64,000 nt of DNA from Epibacterium ulvae (GTDB lineage: Bacteria > Pseudomonadota > Alphaproteobacteria > Rhodobacterales > Rhodobacteraceae), in contig NZ_FMWG01000003.1 of NCBI RefSeq assembly GCF_900102795.1, positions 310,001-374,000 of the forward strand, in the 5' to 3' direction. Both the position numbers and the translations under genes were made by a program. The first letter of the stretch is position 1; every line of letters starts with the position of its first letter. The notes below the pieces were generated by a model. That model saw nothing but the letters and a program-made list of their open reading frames with translations, had not been told where the DNA came from and did not search any database. Of the stretch, positions 44,639 through 53,685 are shown piece after piece.

Positions 44639-45307
44639 TCATGCCGTAGCAAGCATGCCTGCCAATGCGCGAAACATTGCTGTGCCATCTGTGCCACCAT
44701 GGCCCTGATCCGCAGCGCGTTCAGGATGCGGCATCATTCCCAAAACGCGACGGTTTTCAGACAAGATCCCTGCGATGTCATCGACAGATCCATTGGGATT
44801 TTCAGCATAGGTAAAGGCCACGCGATCCTGATCTTTCAGAGCTGCGCGGGTCTCAGTATCGGCAAAGTAATTGCCATCGTGATGTGCAATTGGAATGCCA
44901 ATCACATCACCTGCAGTATACCCTTCAGTAAAGACGCTATCTTGCGTCGCTACTTTCAGATCCACAGTCCGGCAAATATACTTCAAACCAGCATTGCGCA
45001 GCAAAGCACCAGGCAAAATACCAGTTTCAGTCAAAATCTGGAAACCATTGCACACGCCCAGCGCGTAACCGCCCCGATTGGCGTGATCAACAACTGCCTT
45101 GCAGATGGGGGATTGAGCTGCGATTGCACCGCAACGCAGATAATCGCCGTATGAAAAACCACCGGGCACACCAACAATGTCTACGCCTTCTGGCAATACA
45201 CTGTCTTTGTGCCATACCATAGAAACATCGAAACCGGCCTGTTCAAACCCAACCGCAAGATCGCGGTCACAGTTTGATCCTGGAAAGACAACAACCGCCG
45301 CTTTCAT
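44639..45307 (-). CDS. purQ: Phosphoribosylformylglycinamidine synthase subunit PurQ
   Basis: 222 residues (start ATG 45305-45307; the in-frame GTG at 45308-45310 would add one Met). Glutaminase that feeds ammonia to PurL. Landmarks: [56 protein letters not shown] (nucleophile Cys), [10 protein letters not shown] and [11 protein letters not shown] (His/Glu). Start and purS stop overlap (TGATG). PurL is not in the window. Confidence 0.95.
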   Translation of the reverse strand: MKAAVVVFPGSNCDRDLAVGFEQAGFDVSMVWHKDSVLPEGVDIVGVPGGFSYGDYLRCGAIAAQSPICKAVVDHANRGGYALGVCNGFQILTETGILPGALLRNAGLKYICRTVDLKVATQDSVFTEGYTAGDVIGIPIAHHDGNYFADTETRAALKDQDRVAFTYAENPNGSVDDIAGILSENRRVLGMMPHPERAADQGHGGTDGTAMFRALAGMLATA

Positions 45308-45537
45308 CACAGCATCTCGACGCTGTAGGATTCGATTACGGTATTTGCCAATAGCTTTTCACACATCTCGGTCACATCCGCCTCTGTCGCATCAGATGCG
45401 AGATCCAGATCAATCACCTTACCCTGACGCACGCCTTCCACTTTCTCAAAGCCCAAAGCCCCCAGCGCGTGGCGCACAGCCTCACCCTGTGGATCCAGAA
45501 CTCCGTTTTTCAGCATTACATGCACCCGTGCTTTCAT
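45307..45537 (-). CDS. purS: Phosphoribosylformylglycinamidine synthase subunit PurS
   Basis: 76 residues from the ATG at 45535-45537 ([21 protein letters not shown]), preceded by GAGGAAAGATGCA. Small structural subunit that links PurQ and Pur[36 protein letters not shown]. Follows purC by about 119 bases and overlaps purQ. Confidence 0.95.
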   Translation of the reverse strand: MKARVHVMLKNGVLDPQGEAVRHALGALGFEKVEGVRQGKVIDLDLASDATEADVTEMCEKLLANTVIESYSVEML

Positions 45538-45656
45538 TGCATCTTTCCTCAGGTTGCGGTTGTATTTTATCAAAGCCACCTTGGCGAACCCAAAGCGCTT
45601 TCTGTGTCTTAAAACTCAAACTCCCCGCAGCGGTCAGGCAAAACGGGGAGAATACT

Positions 45657-46418
45657 TTAGTTCACCAGCGTGGGCTTGCCCGGTGTTGGCGGGTTTTGCG
45701 GCATCACGCCCAAGCGCCGTGCAACCTCGCTATAAGCATCAGTCAAACTGCCCAGATCGCGACGGAACACGTCTTTGTCCAGTTTCTGGCCTGTCTTGAT
45801 ATCCCACAAGCGGCAACTGTCCGGTGAAATTTCATCAGCGACAACCAAGCGTTGGAAATCCCCTTCGTAAACACGGCCAATCTCAATCTTGAAGTCGACC
45901 AGACGAATACCAACTGCCAAAAAGATACCAGAGAGAAAATCATTCACTCGCAGCGCAATTGACAGGATATCATCCATGTCTTGTTGGTTTGCCCATCCAA
46001 ACGCTGCGATATGTTCTTCCGAAACCAGAGGATCCCCTAACGCATCATCTTTATAGCAATATTCTACGATAGGACGGGGCAATTGCGTCCCCTCTTCGAG
46101 CCCTAGACGTTTTGAGATGGATCCTGCTGCATAGTTGCGAACGATCACTTCTAGCGGCACGATTTCACAAGAGCGTACCAGTTGCTCACGCATATTGATC
46201 CGCTTCAAGAAATGAGTTGGAACACCAATCTGTCCCAGACCAAGCATGAAAAATTCACTCAGCAGATTGTTCAGCACACCTTTGCCTTCGATCACATCGC
46301 GCTTTTCGGCGTTGAATGCGGTGGCGTCATCTTTGAAATACTGCACAATTGTGCCGGGCTCTGGCCCTTCAAAGAGAGTCTTTGCTTTGCCTTCGTAAAT
46401 TTTAGTGCGACGTGCCAT
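45657..46418 (-). CDS. purC: SAICAR synthase
   Basis: 253 residues from the ATG at 46416-46418 ([18 protein letters not shown]), with GAAAGG upstream. Condenses CAIR with aspartate using ATP. Landmarks: [53 protein letters not shown] (shortened), [12 protein letters not shown]. The upstream in-frame extension (65 codons) has no support. Divergent from the zeta-like genes by about 270 bases. Confidence 0.95.
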   Translation of the reverse strand: MARRTKIYEGKAKTLFEGPEPGTIVQYFKDDATAFNAEKRDVIEGKGVLNNLLSEFFMLGLGQIGVPTHFLKRINMREQLVRSCEIVPLEVIVRNYAAGSISKRLGLEEGTQLPRPIVEYCYKDDALGDPLVSEEHIAAFGWANQQDMDDILSIALRVNDFLSGIFLAVGIRLVDFKIEIGRVYEGDFQRLVVADEISPDSCRLWDIKTGQKLDKDVFRRDLGSLTDAYSEVARRLGVMPQNPPTPGKPTLVN

Positions 46419-46691
46419 GGACAGCCTTTCGGGGGTAAAGGGCGGGAATCTAAACCCGTTGTATGCCGCCCTCTTAAGGCAAGGTTGTCTTGGCCGCAAG
46501 ATTTGCGACCGTGCGCGCCAGCCTGAGAGGGCGTTCGAGACTGGAAATTTGACAAAAAGCACATATCTAAAGAGTCGATTTGACGAACAATACGCTCGCC
46601 AATCCAGACGCATTCCCGAGACGCCTCGCTTTGATTGGTTTCAACGTCTCCGGATCTCGCGCAGGAACTTCAGACATTCGGGAGGCATATG

Positions 46692-47039
46692 ATGACGACC
46701 TTTGATGAACGCGAAACCGCTTTTGAAAATAAATTCGCCCATCAACAAACTCTTCTCTTTTTCGCACTGGCCCGCAGCAACAAATTATTAGGCCTCTGGG
46801 CGGCTTCAATACTGGGGAAGCCCAAAGATGCCGCAGACGCATATGCGGCATCTTTGGTACATGAAGAGCTTCGCACCGCGACACCAGGTCGCGTGCTGGA
46901 AAGGGTCGCCGAAGATTTACACAATAGCCGTTCGATGGAGGCTGTAGCTAAGAAACATTCGCAACTCCTAGCCGACGTGATAGAAGATCTGTATCACAAT
47001 CCAAACCAACGCATTCCCAATCCCACAGCATTGCCCTGA
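46692..47039 (+). CDS. ATPase zeta-subunit-like (DUF1476) protein, copy 1
   Basis: 115 residues (ATG 46692, 6 bases after GGAGG; an alternative ATG lies 3 bases earlier). Typical DUF1476 start TTFDERETAFENKFAHQQ, then LLFFALARSNKLLGLWAASILGKPKDAADAYAASLV (shortened) and VIEDLYHNPNQRI. In Paracoccus the zeta subunit of this family is a natural inhibitor that blocks reverse rotation of F1-ATPase. The C-terminal half diverges from typical members. Divergent from purC, an order common in Rhodobacterales. Confidence 0.85.
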   Translation: MTTFDERETAFENKFAHQQTLLFFALARSNKLLGLWAASILGKPKDAADAYAASLVHEELRTATPGRVLERVAEDLHNSRSMEAVAKKHSQLLADVIEDLYHNPNQRIPNPTALP

Positions 47040-47280
47040 TAGCCAGATCAAGCAGCTTTGTAACAGTCGTATAAATGATTAATTAACCTTGCCGTTAATC
47101 AAGGATTTGTTCACACAACTTTCTCGCGTATCAATCTTTATAGACAAACGGTTGAGCCGACAGAAGTTGGCACCTCTGGTTTCAACAGCCACGGTAAAAC
47201 CTTCTGGCTGCTGTAACCTGAACGATCTACGCCCGTTGTCCCTCCAAGACTTTTTAGATCAAATGTTAAGAGGTGACCAA

Positions 47281-47598
47281 ATGAGACTACTGCACGATCG
47301 TAAGCAAGCCCTGGAAAATAAATTCGCTCATGAAGCTGAGCTCGACTTCATGGCAGATGCACGCACAAACAAGATGCTGGGCATGTGGGCTGCAAAAAAA
47401 CTAGCTATTTCTGGCGATGACGCAGAGGCGTTTGCATCAGAATACGTAAAGACTGGTATCAGTGCCACGCCGCAACACTGCGTAATATCCAAAGCCGCAA
47501 AAGACCTGAAAGGCCACGTGAGCCGCTCGGATATCAAACGTAAATTCGCGGAACTCGCTCCAAGCGCCCACCTTGAGACCATTCAAGTCGTAAATTAG
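47281..47598 (+). CDS. ATPase zeta-subunit-like (DUF1476) protein, copy 2
   Basis: 105 residues, the usual length for the family; ATG at 47281 follows AAGAGGTGACCAA. Shares RLLHDRKQALENKFAHEAEL, ADARTNKMLGMWAAKKLAISGDDAEAFASEYV (shortened) and KGHVSRSDIKRKFAEL with zeta-like proteins. A frame opening at 47089 adds residues without a match. Tandem with copy 1 (about 240 bases apart), so a duplication. The missing dimer- or F1-contact residues cannot be judged without alignment. Confidence 0.85.
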   Translation: MRLLHDRKQALENKFAHEAELDFMADARTNKMLGMWAAKKLAISGDDAEAFASEYVKTGISATPQHCVISKAAKDLKGHVSRSDIKRKFAELAPSAHLETIQVVN

Positions 47599-47615
47599 AA
47601 CCTGCCAAACCTTAT

Positions 47616-47651
47616 CCCTCGGGCTCTTGCTGCTTGGTGCAAGCCCGAGGG
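47616..47651 (+). terminator. Candidate terminator after the zeta-like genes
   Basis: A 10-bp stem CCCTCGGGCT (47616-47625) / AGCCCGAGGG (47642-47651) with an added inner TGC/GCA pairing; no T-run follows, so it may be a bidirectional or RNA-stabilising stem. Confidence 0.5.
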
Positions 47652-47805
47652 GCACGCATAGATAAAGAACCAAAATTACAAACAATTTCATTTAGATAAG
47701 AACAATCTATTTCCCCTAGTTAACATATCCGAAAATTCCACACGTTAGACCTTAACCCGATTAGCGATGTGGGAGTGCCTGATGGGCATGCGCTGGGAGA
47801 ACGAG

Positions 47806-49734
47806 ATGGGAAATTCAAATGAACAGGGCAATCCTGCATCAAAGCTGATGCGTGTGATCTTACCGTTATCAGCCATGACATTGTGTCTATGGTTTCTTCA
47901 ATCACGGATCACCCTGCCAAGTATTGATGAAATGTCACAAGCTATGGCAAGCGTGCCCTTTGTGAATTGGCTCGGCGCAGGTTTGGCCACAGCAGTCAGT
48001 TTCTGGTCACTTGGCAGATACGACGGGGTCGCTCATCGCCATTTGCAGACAGGACTAGATGGAGCACAGGCCCGTCGCGCCGGGATGATCGCAATTGCGT
48101 TTTCCCAAACCGTGGGTTTTGGTGTCTTAAGTGGATCGTTTGCACGTTGGCGGCTACTGCCAAATTTAACGCCTGCCCGCGCAGCACAGCTTACTGTCTT
48201 TACTGGCTTGACCTTTATCGTCGCGCTCGCAGGGCTTTGCGGTGCCGCATTACTATTATTTATGCCATTTATAGCTGTCGGCTGGCTTGGCGCCCTGCTT
48301 TTAGTCACCTGCCTTGCTACATTGGCCACCAGTTTCGTCTGGCCCGAGGTTCAGTTTAAATCCATTACGCTACGCTGGCCTTCTTTGTTTGCGCTTTCGG
48401 GCCTCACATTGTGGGCAGTGATCGACATCACCGCAGCCGGAACCGCGCTCTGGCTACTATTGCCCGCCGATAGTGGTATCTCCTTGCGGATGCTCTTACC
48501 TGCCTATTTCATTGCGCTTGGGCTGGCAGTGCTCTCGTCAGCGCCGGGTGGAACAGGCCCTCTTGAACTTGGGTTAATCACTTTGCTCTCAGCGCATGAT
48601 CCAGCGCTTATTTTATCTGGAATTGTCAGCTTCCGCCTCGTGTACTACGCTCTTCCTGCGCTTTTCTCAGGCGTGTTTTTACTTTGGCCACAATTATTGG
48701 GGAACCTCCTGCGTTTGAAACCCAACGCAGCGCTGTCTGATACCCGCTATGATCCTGCTCATACGATTCCGTTTTCGCGGCCACGTTCTGAAACTGCCGT
48801 AATACGACAAAACGGTGGCCACTTGCAGCGTTTCAAAGACACTCAAATCGCCCTTCTGAATACACCACAAACAAGTGTCGCCCTGTTTGATCCAATTGCG
48901 GGGCCGAGTGGGTCGCTATTCGCAGCATTGATTCAGTATTCCAAAGCGCGAAACGCTGCGACCTGTTTATATAAATGCAGTCCCAAAATCGCACTCAGTG
49001 CCCGGAATGCCAATTGGAAAATTCTGCGGATCGCATCTGAAGCTGTCATTTCACCACTCAAATTTGAAGAAACTGGATCCTCTAAACGCCAACTGCGTCG
49101 CAAACTGCGCAATGCTCAAAAAGCAGGTATCGAGGTTCGTCACGCGGCGAACACGCCCCCTCTCGATCAATTGGCAGACGTAGATGCCAAATGGCGCGCA
49201 GCCCATGGTCAGGCTCTTGGCACGACGATGGGACAATTTGAACGCAACTACATAACGGCACAAGAGATTTTCATCGCCTGGAAAGATAACGCGATTATCG
49301 GCTTTGCAAGTTTTCATACCTCTGATCGTGAATGGTGTCTGGATCTCATCCGTATGGGCGCAGACGCACCAGACGGAACGGGTCACGCTCTCATGCGCGC
49401 TGCAATTGACGCAGCATCCGAACAGAACATTGCACGTCTTTCCTTGGCAGCTGTTCCAGATCACAAATACGCAGCGCGCGTTGACCGTGGCCTGCGTCGC
49501 TTTAAAAGCTGTTTCGCCCCGCGCTGGGAGCCGCAATATATCGCTGCTCCAACATGGCCACAGCTCGCTTTGTGCCTGTTGGAACTAATACGCCTGGTCC
49601 ATAGACCCAAACCCGTTCAACCAGCGCTCACTTGGACACCGTCGGACCAAACACAACACGTTTCAGATCGTGATCACAACCTGCTTCATAATCAAGATGA
49701 AGAAAATGCAATTGCCATCGCAAAACGTGCATGA
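47806..49734 (+). CDS. MprF-like membrane protein with C-terminal GNAT (DUF2156) domain
   Basis: 642 residues from the ATG at 47806 (GGGAG 6 bases upstream; earlier in-frame ATGs at 47767, 47782 and 47788 are possible). The N-terminal half has about nine transmembrane helices with GGTGPLELGLITLL, as in the flippase half of MprF. The C-terminal half reads as an acyl/aminoacyl-transferase fold of the DUF2156 type (GSSKRQLRRKLRNAQKAGIEVR, WRAAHGQALGTTMGQFERNYI, IGFASFHTSDREWCLDLIRM, GTGHALMRAAIDAASEQNIARLSLAAVPD; shortened). Related proteins transfer lysine or another residue to phosphatidylglycerol or flip lipids. Substrate not established. Confidence 0.8.
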   Translation: MGNSNEQGNPASKLMRVILPLSAMTLCLWFLQSRITLPSIDEMSQAMASVPFVNWLGAGLATAVSFWSLGRYDGVAHRHLQTGLDGAQARRAGMIAIAFSQTVGFGVLSGSFARWRLLPNLTPARAAQLTVFTGLTFIVALAGLCGAALLLFMPFIAVGWLGALLLVTCLATLATSFVWPEVQFKSITLRWPSLFALSGLTLWAVIDITAAGTALWLLLPADSGISLRMLLPAYFIALGLAVLSSAPGGTGPLELGLITLLSAHDPALILSGIVSFRLVYYALPALFSGVFLLWPQLLGNLLRLKPNAALSDTRYDPAHTIPFSRPRSETAVIRQNGGHLQRFKDTQIALLNTPQTSVALFDPIAGPSGSLFAALIQYSKARNAATCLYKCSPKIALSARNANWKILRIASEAVISPLKFEETGSSKRQLRRKLRNAQKAGIEVRHAANTPPLDQLADVDAKWRAAHGQALGTTMGQFERNYITAQEIFIAWKDNAIIGFASFHTSDREWCLDLIRMGADAPDGTGHALMRAAIDAASEQNIARLSLAAVPDHKYAARVDRGLRRFKSCFAPRWEPQYIAAPTWPQLALCLLELIRLVHRPKPVQPALTWTPSDQTQHVSDRDHNLLHNQDEENAIAIAKRA

Positions 49735-49803
49735 CAGATGAGGCATTGAATTTTCCTTCCGACACGCATCGCGCCTCGGATTTCCGTATACAGGATACAC
49801 AAG

Positions 49804-50838
49804 ATGGCCGACAAATTTGCAGCTGCCTTACAAGAAAACGATGTATTACTCGCTGACGGTGCGACAGGGACGAACCTGTTCAACATGGGTCTGCAATCCG
49901 GTGATGCGCCTGAACTGTGGAACACTGATGAACCTGCAAAGATTAAAAACCTCTATAAAGGTTGGATCGATGCGGGCAGTGATCTGTTTCTCACCAACAC
50001 ATTTGGCGGCAATGCCTCCCGTTTGAAGCTGCATGATTCACAAAGCCGTGTCGGGGAATTGAACCGTGTCGGAGCAGAACTCGGCCGGGAACTCGCTGAC
50101 AAATCAGAACGTAATATCTTGGTCGCAGGATCCATTGGTCCCACCGGTGATATCATGGAGCCCGTCGGAGATTTGAGCCACGCATTGGCGGTGGAGATGT
50201 TTCATGAGCAGGCGGACGCTCTGAAAGAGGGTGGTGTTGATGTTTTGTGGTTGGAAACCATTTCGGCCCCGGAAGAGTTTAAGGCAGCCGCAGAAGCGGC
50301 CTCACTAGCTGGTATCCCATGGGTGGGCACCATGAGCTTTGATACCGCAGGCCGGACAATGATGGGAGTGACCTCCACGGAAATGGCGCATCTCGTAGAA
50401 GGTCTTGCAACACCACCAGTGGCCTATGGCGCCAATTGCGGAACAGGTGCTGCAGATATTTTACGTACCACTTTGGGCTTCTCAGCGGCGGGATTTGACC
50501 GTCCTATTATCGCAAAAGGCAATGCAGGAATTCCTAAATATGTAGATGGAAGCATTCACTACGACGGCACGCCTGAGCTTATGGCAAACTATGCAGTAAT
50601 GGCGCGCGATGCTGGCGCCACCATCATCGGCGGATGCTGTGGTACAATGCCTGTACATATCGAAAAGATGCGCGAAGCATTGGACACTCGCCCCCGCGGG
50701 GACCGCCCTGCTCTGGAACAAGTTGTAGAGGCTATGGGGCCCTTTTCCTCAGAAACCGACGGCACCGAAGCAAGCGGATGTGGCGATGCGCAATGTGGCA
50801 GCACCCGCCGCGGCCGTCGTGGACGCCGTCGCGGATAA
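49804..50838 (+). CDS. bmt: Betaine-homocysteine methyltransferase-type protein
   Basis: 344 residues. TIM-barrel homocysteine methyltransferase: ADGATGTNLFNMG, FLTNTFGGNASRL, AGSIGPTGD, VLWLETISAPEE, GANCGTG and GGCCGTMP. Zinc ligands are Cys212, Cys278 and Cys279. Odd C-terminus: a Gly/Cys/Arg-rich tail SGCGDAQCGSTRRGRRGRRRG after residue 324, with two additional Cys and a basic end, not part of the fold. With the corrinoid protein downstream it may form a split methionine synthase, as shown genetically for Phaeobacter (Roseobacter group). Homocysteine-to-methionine is the likely reaction. Confidence 0.88.
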   Translation: MADKFAAALQENDVLLADGATGTNLFNMGLQSGDAPELWNTDEPAKIKNLYKGWIDAGSDLFLTNTFGGNASRLKLHDSQSRVGELNRVGAELGRELADKSERNILVAGSIGPTGDIMEPVGDLSHALAVEMFHEQADALKEGGVDVLWLETISAPEEFKAAAEAASLAGIPWVGTMSFDTAGRTMMGVTSTEMAHLVEGLATPPVAYGANCGTGAADILRTTLGFSAAGFDRPIIAKGNAGIPKYVDGSIHYDGTPELMANYAVMARDAGATIIGGCCGTMPVHIEKMREALDTRPRGDRPALEQVVEAMGPFSSETDGTEASGCGDAQCGSTRRGRRGRRRG

Positions 50839-50858
50839 GCTGCCCTCTTTCAATCTGT

Positions 50859-50885
50859 AGGATGTCAAATACTGTTTGGCATCCT
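50859..50885 (+). terminator. Terminator of bmt
   Basis: An 11-bp stem AGGATGTCAAA (50859-50869) / TTTGGCATCCT (50875-50885), 5-base loop, followed by TTTCTATTT. Convincing Rho-independent form; it separates bmt from the corrinoid gene, so the latter may have its own promoter. Confidence 0.85.
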
Positions 50886-51119
50886 TTTCTATTTAGATCA
50901 GAACCGCAGAAGCCTTGCCGAAGTGTTGGAAATTATCAAATTTCCCAAGATTTCCATGCAGAATTCTCATTATCAATCTCGCTCTTTTCGCAGTATAGGT
51001 CGGTTCGGAACGCGCCCATGTCGCAATTCGTGCAGTCGAACCAATCGATTTTGGTGAAAACAGCAATACACCCAAAGGCCAGACCGGGGGTTCTCCCCGC
51101 CCAGTAAGGAACACCGCTT

Positions 51120-51821
51120 ATGTCTGATGAAGAAGACGACATCATCCTCGCAGAACTGGATGACGAAGAGCTCGTCCAGCAGATGTTTGACGATCTTTAC
51201 GACGGTCTCAAAGAAGAGATCGAAGAAGCTGTCAACATCCTGCTAGAACGCGGCTGGCAACCCTATGATATTCTGACCAAAGCGCTGGTCGGCGGCATGA
51301 CGATTGTTGGTGCTGACTTCCGCGATGGCATTCTGTTTGTTCCCGAAGTTCTTCTGGCCGCAGGTGCGATGAAAGGTGGTATGGCCATCTTGAAGCCGTT
51401 GCTTGCGGAAACCGGCGCACCGCGCATGGGCTCTATGGTTATTGGCACTGTCAAGGGGGATATCCATGACATTGGCAAGAACCTTGTTGGCATGATGATG
51501 GAAGGCGCAGGATTTGAGGTCATCGATCTTGGGATCAATAACCCTGTCGAAAGTTACATGGATGCACTGGAAGAACACAAACCAGACATTCTTGGCATGT
51601 CCGCCCTGCTGACCACAACAATGCCATACATGAAAGTGGTCATCGACACCCTGGTCGAACAGGGAAAACGCGATGACTACATCGTTCTTGTTGGTGGCGC
51701 ACCATTAAACGAGGAATTTGGCAAAGCGATTGGCGCGGACGCCTATTGCCGCGATGCCGCTGTTGCCGTCGAAACGGCAAAAGACTTTGTTGCGCGCAAG
51801 CACAATCAGGCAAGTGCCTGA
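51120..51821 (+). CDS. Corrinoid (B12-binding) methyl-carrier protein
   Basis: 233 residues. An N-terminal helical cap (about 1-90: LVGGMTIVGADFRDGILFVPEVLLAAGAM) precedes a Rossmann B12-binding domain with the DxHxxG motif KGDIHDIGKN: His116 is the lower axial ligand, then GFEVIDLG, LGMSALLTTTMPYM, VLVGGAPLN. It would carry the methyl group between a donor and the homocysteine methyltransferase. It lies in the neighbourhood of bmt and a DUF1638 gene, the same group as in other Roseobacters. AAGGA lies 9 bases before the ATG. Confidence 0.92.
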   Translation: MSDEEDDIILAELDDEELVQQMFDDLYDGLKEEIEEAVNILLERGWQPYDILTKALVGGMTIVGADFRDGILFVPEVLLAAGAMKGGMAILKPLLAETGAPRMGSMVIGTVKGDIHDIGKNLVGMMMEGAGFEVIDLGINNPVESYMDALEEHKPDILGMSALLTTTMPYMKVVIDTLVEQGKRDDYIVLVGGAPLNEEFGKAIGADAYCRDAAVAVETAKDFVARKHNQASA

Positions 51822-52527
51822 GGCAAAACGTAAAGGACGTGCTGCCCGCTTGAAACAACGGGCGGCGCGTGCCCCTGCCATTCCGACAACATTCTCCTCT
51901 CCGCAGGACGCAGAGAACCGCACAAGAAAAAAAGAGCCAAAAAAGGGGCGTGTACTGCTTATTGCATGTGGCGCACTCGCTCGTGAAATCCTTGCGATTA
52001 CACAACTCAATCAGCTGGCGCATCTGGACCTCACTTGCCTGCCCGCAAAACTGCATCTTTATCCAGATCAAATTGTCACAGCTGTAGAAAGCGCAGTGCG
52101 CGAACATCAGTCAGAATATGAGGATATCTTTGTCGTTTACGCCGATTGTGGCACTGGCGGACGGCTGGCCGTGAAATGCGCAGAGCTTGGCGTGAAAATA
52201 GTGGCAGGCCCGCATTGCTATTCGTTTTTTGAAGGCAACGACGCCTTTGCGGGACGCACACAAGATGGGGAAATTACCGCATTTTATCTTACCGATTTTC
52301 TAGTCAAACAATTCGATGCGTTTGTATGGCAGCCTATGGGCCTTGATCGCCACCCTGAACTCCGCGACGACCTGTTTGGGCATTACACCAAATTGGTATA
52401 TCAATCGCAGATTAAGGATCCAGCACTTCTTGCAAAAGCAAAAGATTGCGCCGCGCGCTTAGGCCTTACCTTCGAACATCGCCATACGGGTTACGGCGAT
52501 CTGGAGAAAACTTTGCGCGACCTGTGA
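51814..52527 (+). CDS. DUF1638 protein, B12-methyl-transfer associated
   Basis: 237 residues if it starts at the GTG at 51814, which overlaps the corrinoid gene by 8 bases; the frame is open further upstream, but that would overlap the gene more. The basic leader (PEAKRKGRAARLKQRAARAP) is followed by the DUF1638 core: RVLLIACGALAREILAI, LTCLPAKLHLYPDQI, DIFVVYADCGTGGRL (Cys), GPHCYSFFEGN, FVWQPMGLDRHPELRDDLFGHYTKLVYQSQ. The family travels with corrinoid proteins, but its role is not known; Cys/His residues could bind metal or cofactor. Start uncertain. Confidence 0.78.
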   Translation: MPEAKRKGRAARLKQRAARAPAIPTTFSSPQDAENRTRKKEPKKGRVLLIACGALAREILAITQLNQLAHLDLTCLPAKLHLYPDQIVTAVESAVREHQSEYEDIFVVYADCGTGGRLAVKCAELGVKIVAGPHCYSFFEGNDAFAGRTQDGEITAFYLTDFLVKQFDAFVWQPMGLDRHPELRDDLFGHYTKLVYQSQIKDPALLAKAKDCAARLGLTFEHRHTGYGDLEKTLRDL

Positions 52528-52553
52528 GACGCCCACAGGCTATATCGCGCGCC

Positions 52554-52964
52554 CTAGGCCTGAGCTGAAACCACTGTACGAATACGTTCAATCATAGCCC
52601 GCAGCCCATTTGAACGCTGTGCCGAAAGATGATCGTTTAGCCCTAACCGTCCCAGCTCTGCACGGGCGTCGACGGCCAAAACTTCTGCCAGTGTCAATCC
52701 ATCGTACAATTTCCGCAGCACAGCAATCAGACCCCGCACGATCATCGCGTCGCTGTCTCCTTTAAACGAGAAGACACCACCTTCGATCGTCGGATGTAAC
52801 CAGACCTGGCTTGCACAGCCATCTACTTTGGTGGAGGCAACTTTCAGCGCTTCATCCACTGGATCCATCGCCTTGCCCATATCGATCACATGACGATAAC
52901 GATCTTCCCAGTCTTCAAGGAACTCAAAGTCTTCGACGATCTCTTCAAAAGCGGCGCTGGCCAT
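52554..52964 (-). CDS. sufE: SufE-type sulfur acceptor
   Basis: 136 residues. Accepts persulfide from a cysteine desulfurase for Fe-S assembly. Landmarks: FEEIVEDFEFLEDWEDRYRHVIDMG, KVDGCASQVWL (Cys50 is the active Cys), FKGDSDAMIVRGLIAVL and a C-terminal helix. No suf genes are adjacent. It is divergent from the lipoprotein gene. Confidence 0.92.
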   Translation of the reverse strand: MASAAFEEIVEDFEFLEDWEDRYRHVIDMGKAMDPVDEALKVASTKVDGCASQVWLHPTIEGGVFSFKGDSDAMIVRGLIAVLRKLYDGLTLAEVLAVDARAELGRLGLNDHLSAQRSNGLRAMIERIRTVVSAQA

Positions 52965-53101
52965 AGGCTTTTATCCTGTTTCTCTGTTCACGGCAGGTTC
53001 ACGACCTATGACGGGTGGCGTTGCTTTTCAACCGCTTTTCAAAAGGAGTACAATCGGGTAGTCACAACTAAGACTTCAGGCGATGACACTCAGGCGGACA
53101 G

Positions 53102-53623
53102 ATGAAAACAACACTCGCAGTGCTTTTAACGGGAACATTAATTGTGGCTGGTTGTGGGAACTTGCGCGAGTCACGTCTTAATCCGGGAAATTGGTTTGGC
53201 AGCTCAACCCAAGCGCCCGTCGCAAGCACCAAGCCTAAAGAAGAGATCAATCCTCTGCTGCCCGTACAGAAAAGAGACGAGGGTATCTTTGCCAAGCGTC
53301 CCGAAGAAGACCGAAGCACCCTAGTCAACACGATCAGTGCCTTGCGTGTGGAGCCCACGTCGACAGGGGCAATTGTATCTGTGGAAGGTCTTTCCAATCA
53401 GCAAGGAGCCTACGATATTGAATTGCGCCCAGTCAAAGACGCCCCTGCAGATGTGTTAGAATTTGAATTACGCGCTGACCATCCCAGAACCGATGCACAG
53501 GCTTCCACATCACAGAACCCTCTTATTCGTGCAGCGCTCAGCCTGAGCACACAAGATTTAAATGGTATCAAATTAATCCGGGTGGTTGGCGCAGAAAACG
53601 TGCGTGAGACCCGTCGCCGATAA
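53102..53623 (+). CDS. Lipoprotein of unknown function, 173 aa
   Basis: Signal with lipobox LIVAGC (Cys18), then NLRESRLNPGNWFGSSTQAP, a proline/polar linker and a beta-rich end part (STLVNTISALRVEPTSTGAIVSVEGLSNQQGAYDIELRP, shortened). Lipidated Cys18 implies an outer- or inner-membrane lipoprotein facing the periplasm. No function can be read. It converges on rnd. Confidence 0.8.
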   Translation: MKTTLAVLLTGTLIVAGCGNLRESRLNPGNWFGSSTQAPVASTKPKEEINPLLPVQKRDEGIFAKRPEEDRSTLVNTISALRVEPTSTGAIVSVEGLSNQQGAYDIELRPVKDAPADVLEFELRADHPRTDAQASTSQNPLIRAALSLSTQDLNGIKLIRVVGAENVRETRRR

Positions 53624-53685
53624 GATCACATGTGTGTGGTCCTATCGGTAGGTTTTCAGCTCAAGCTATGGTTTGCCCTCGCGGA

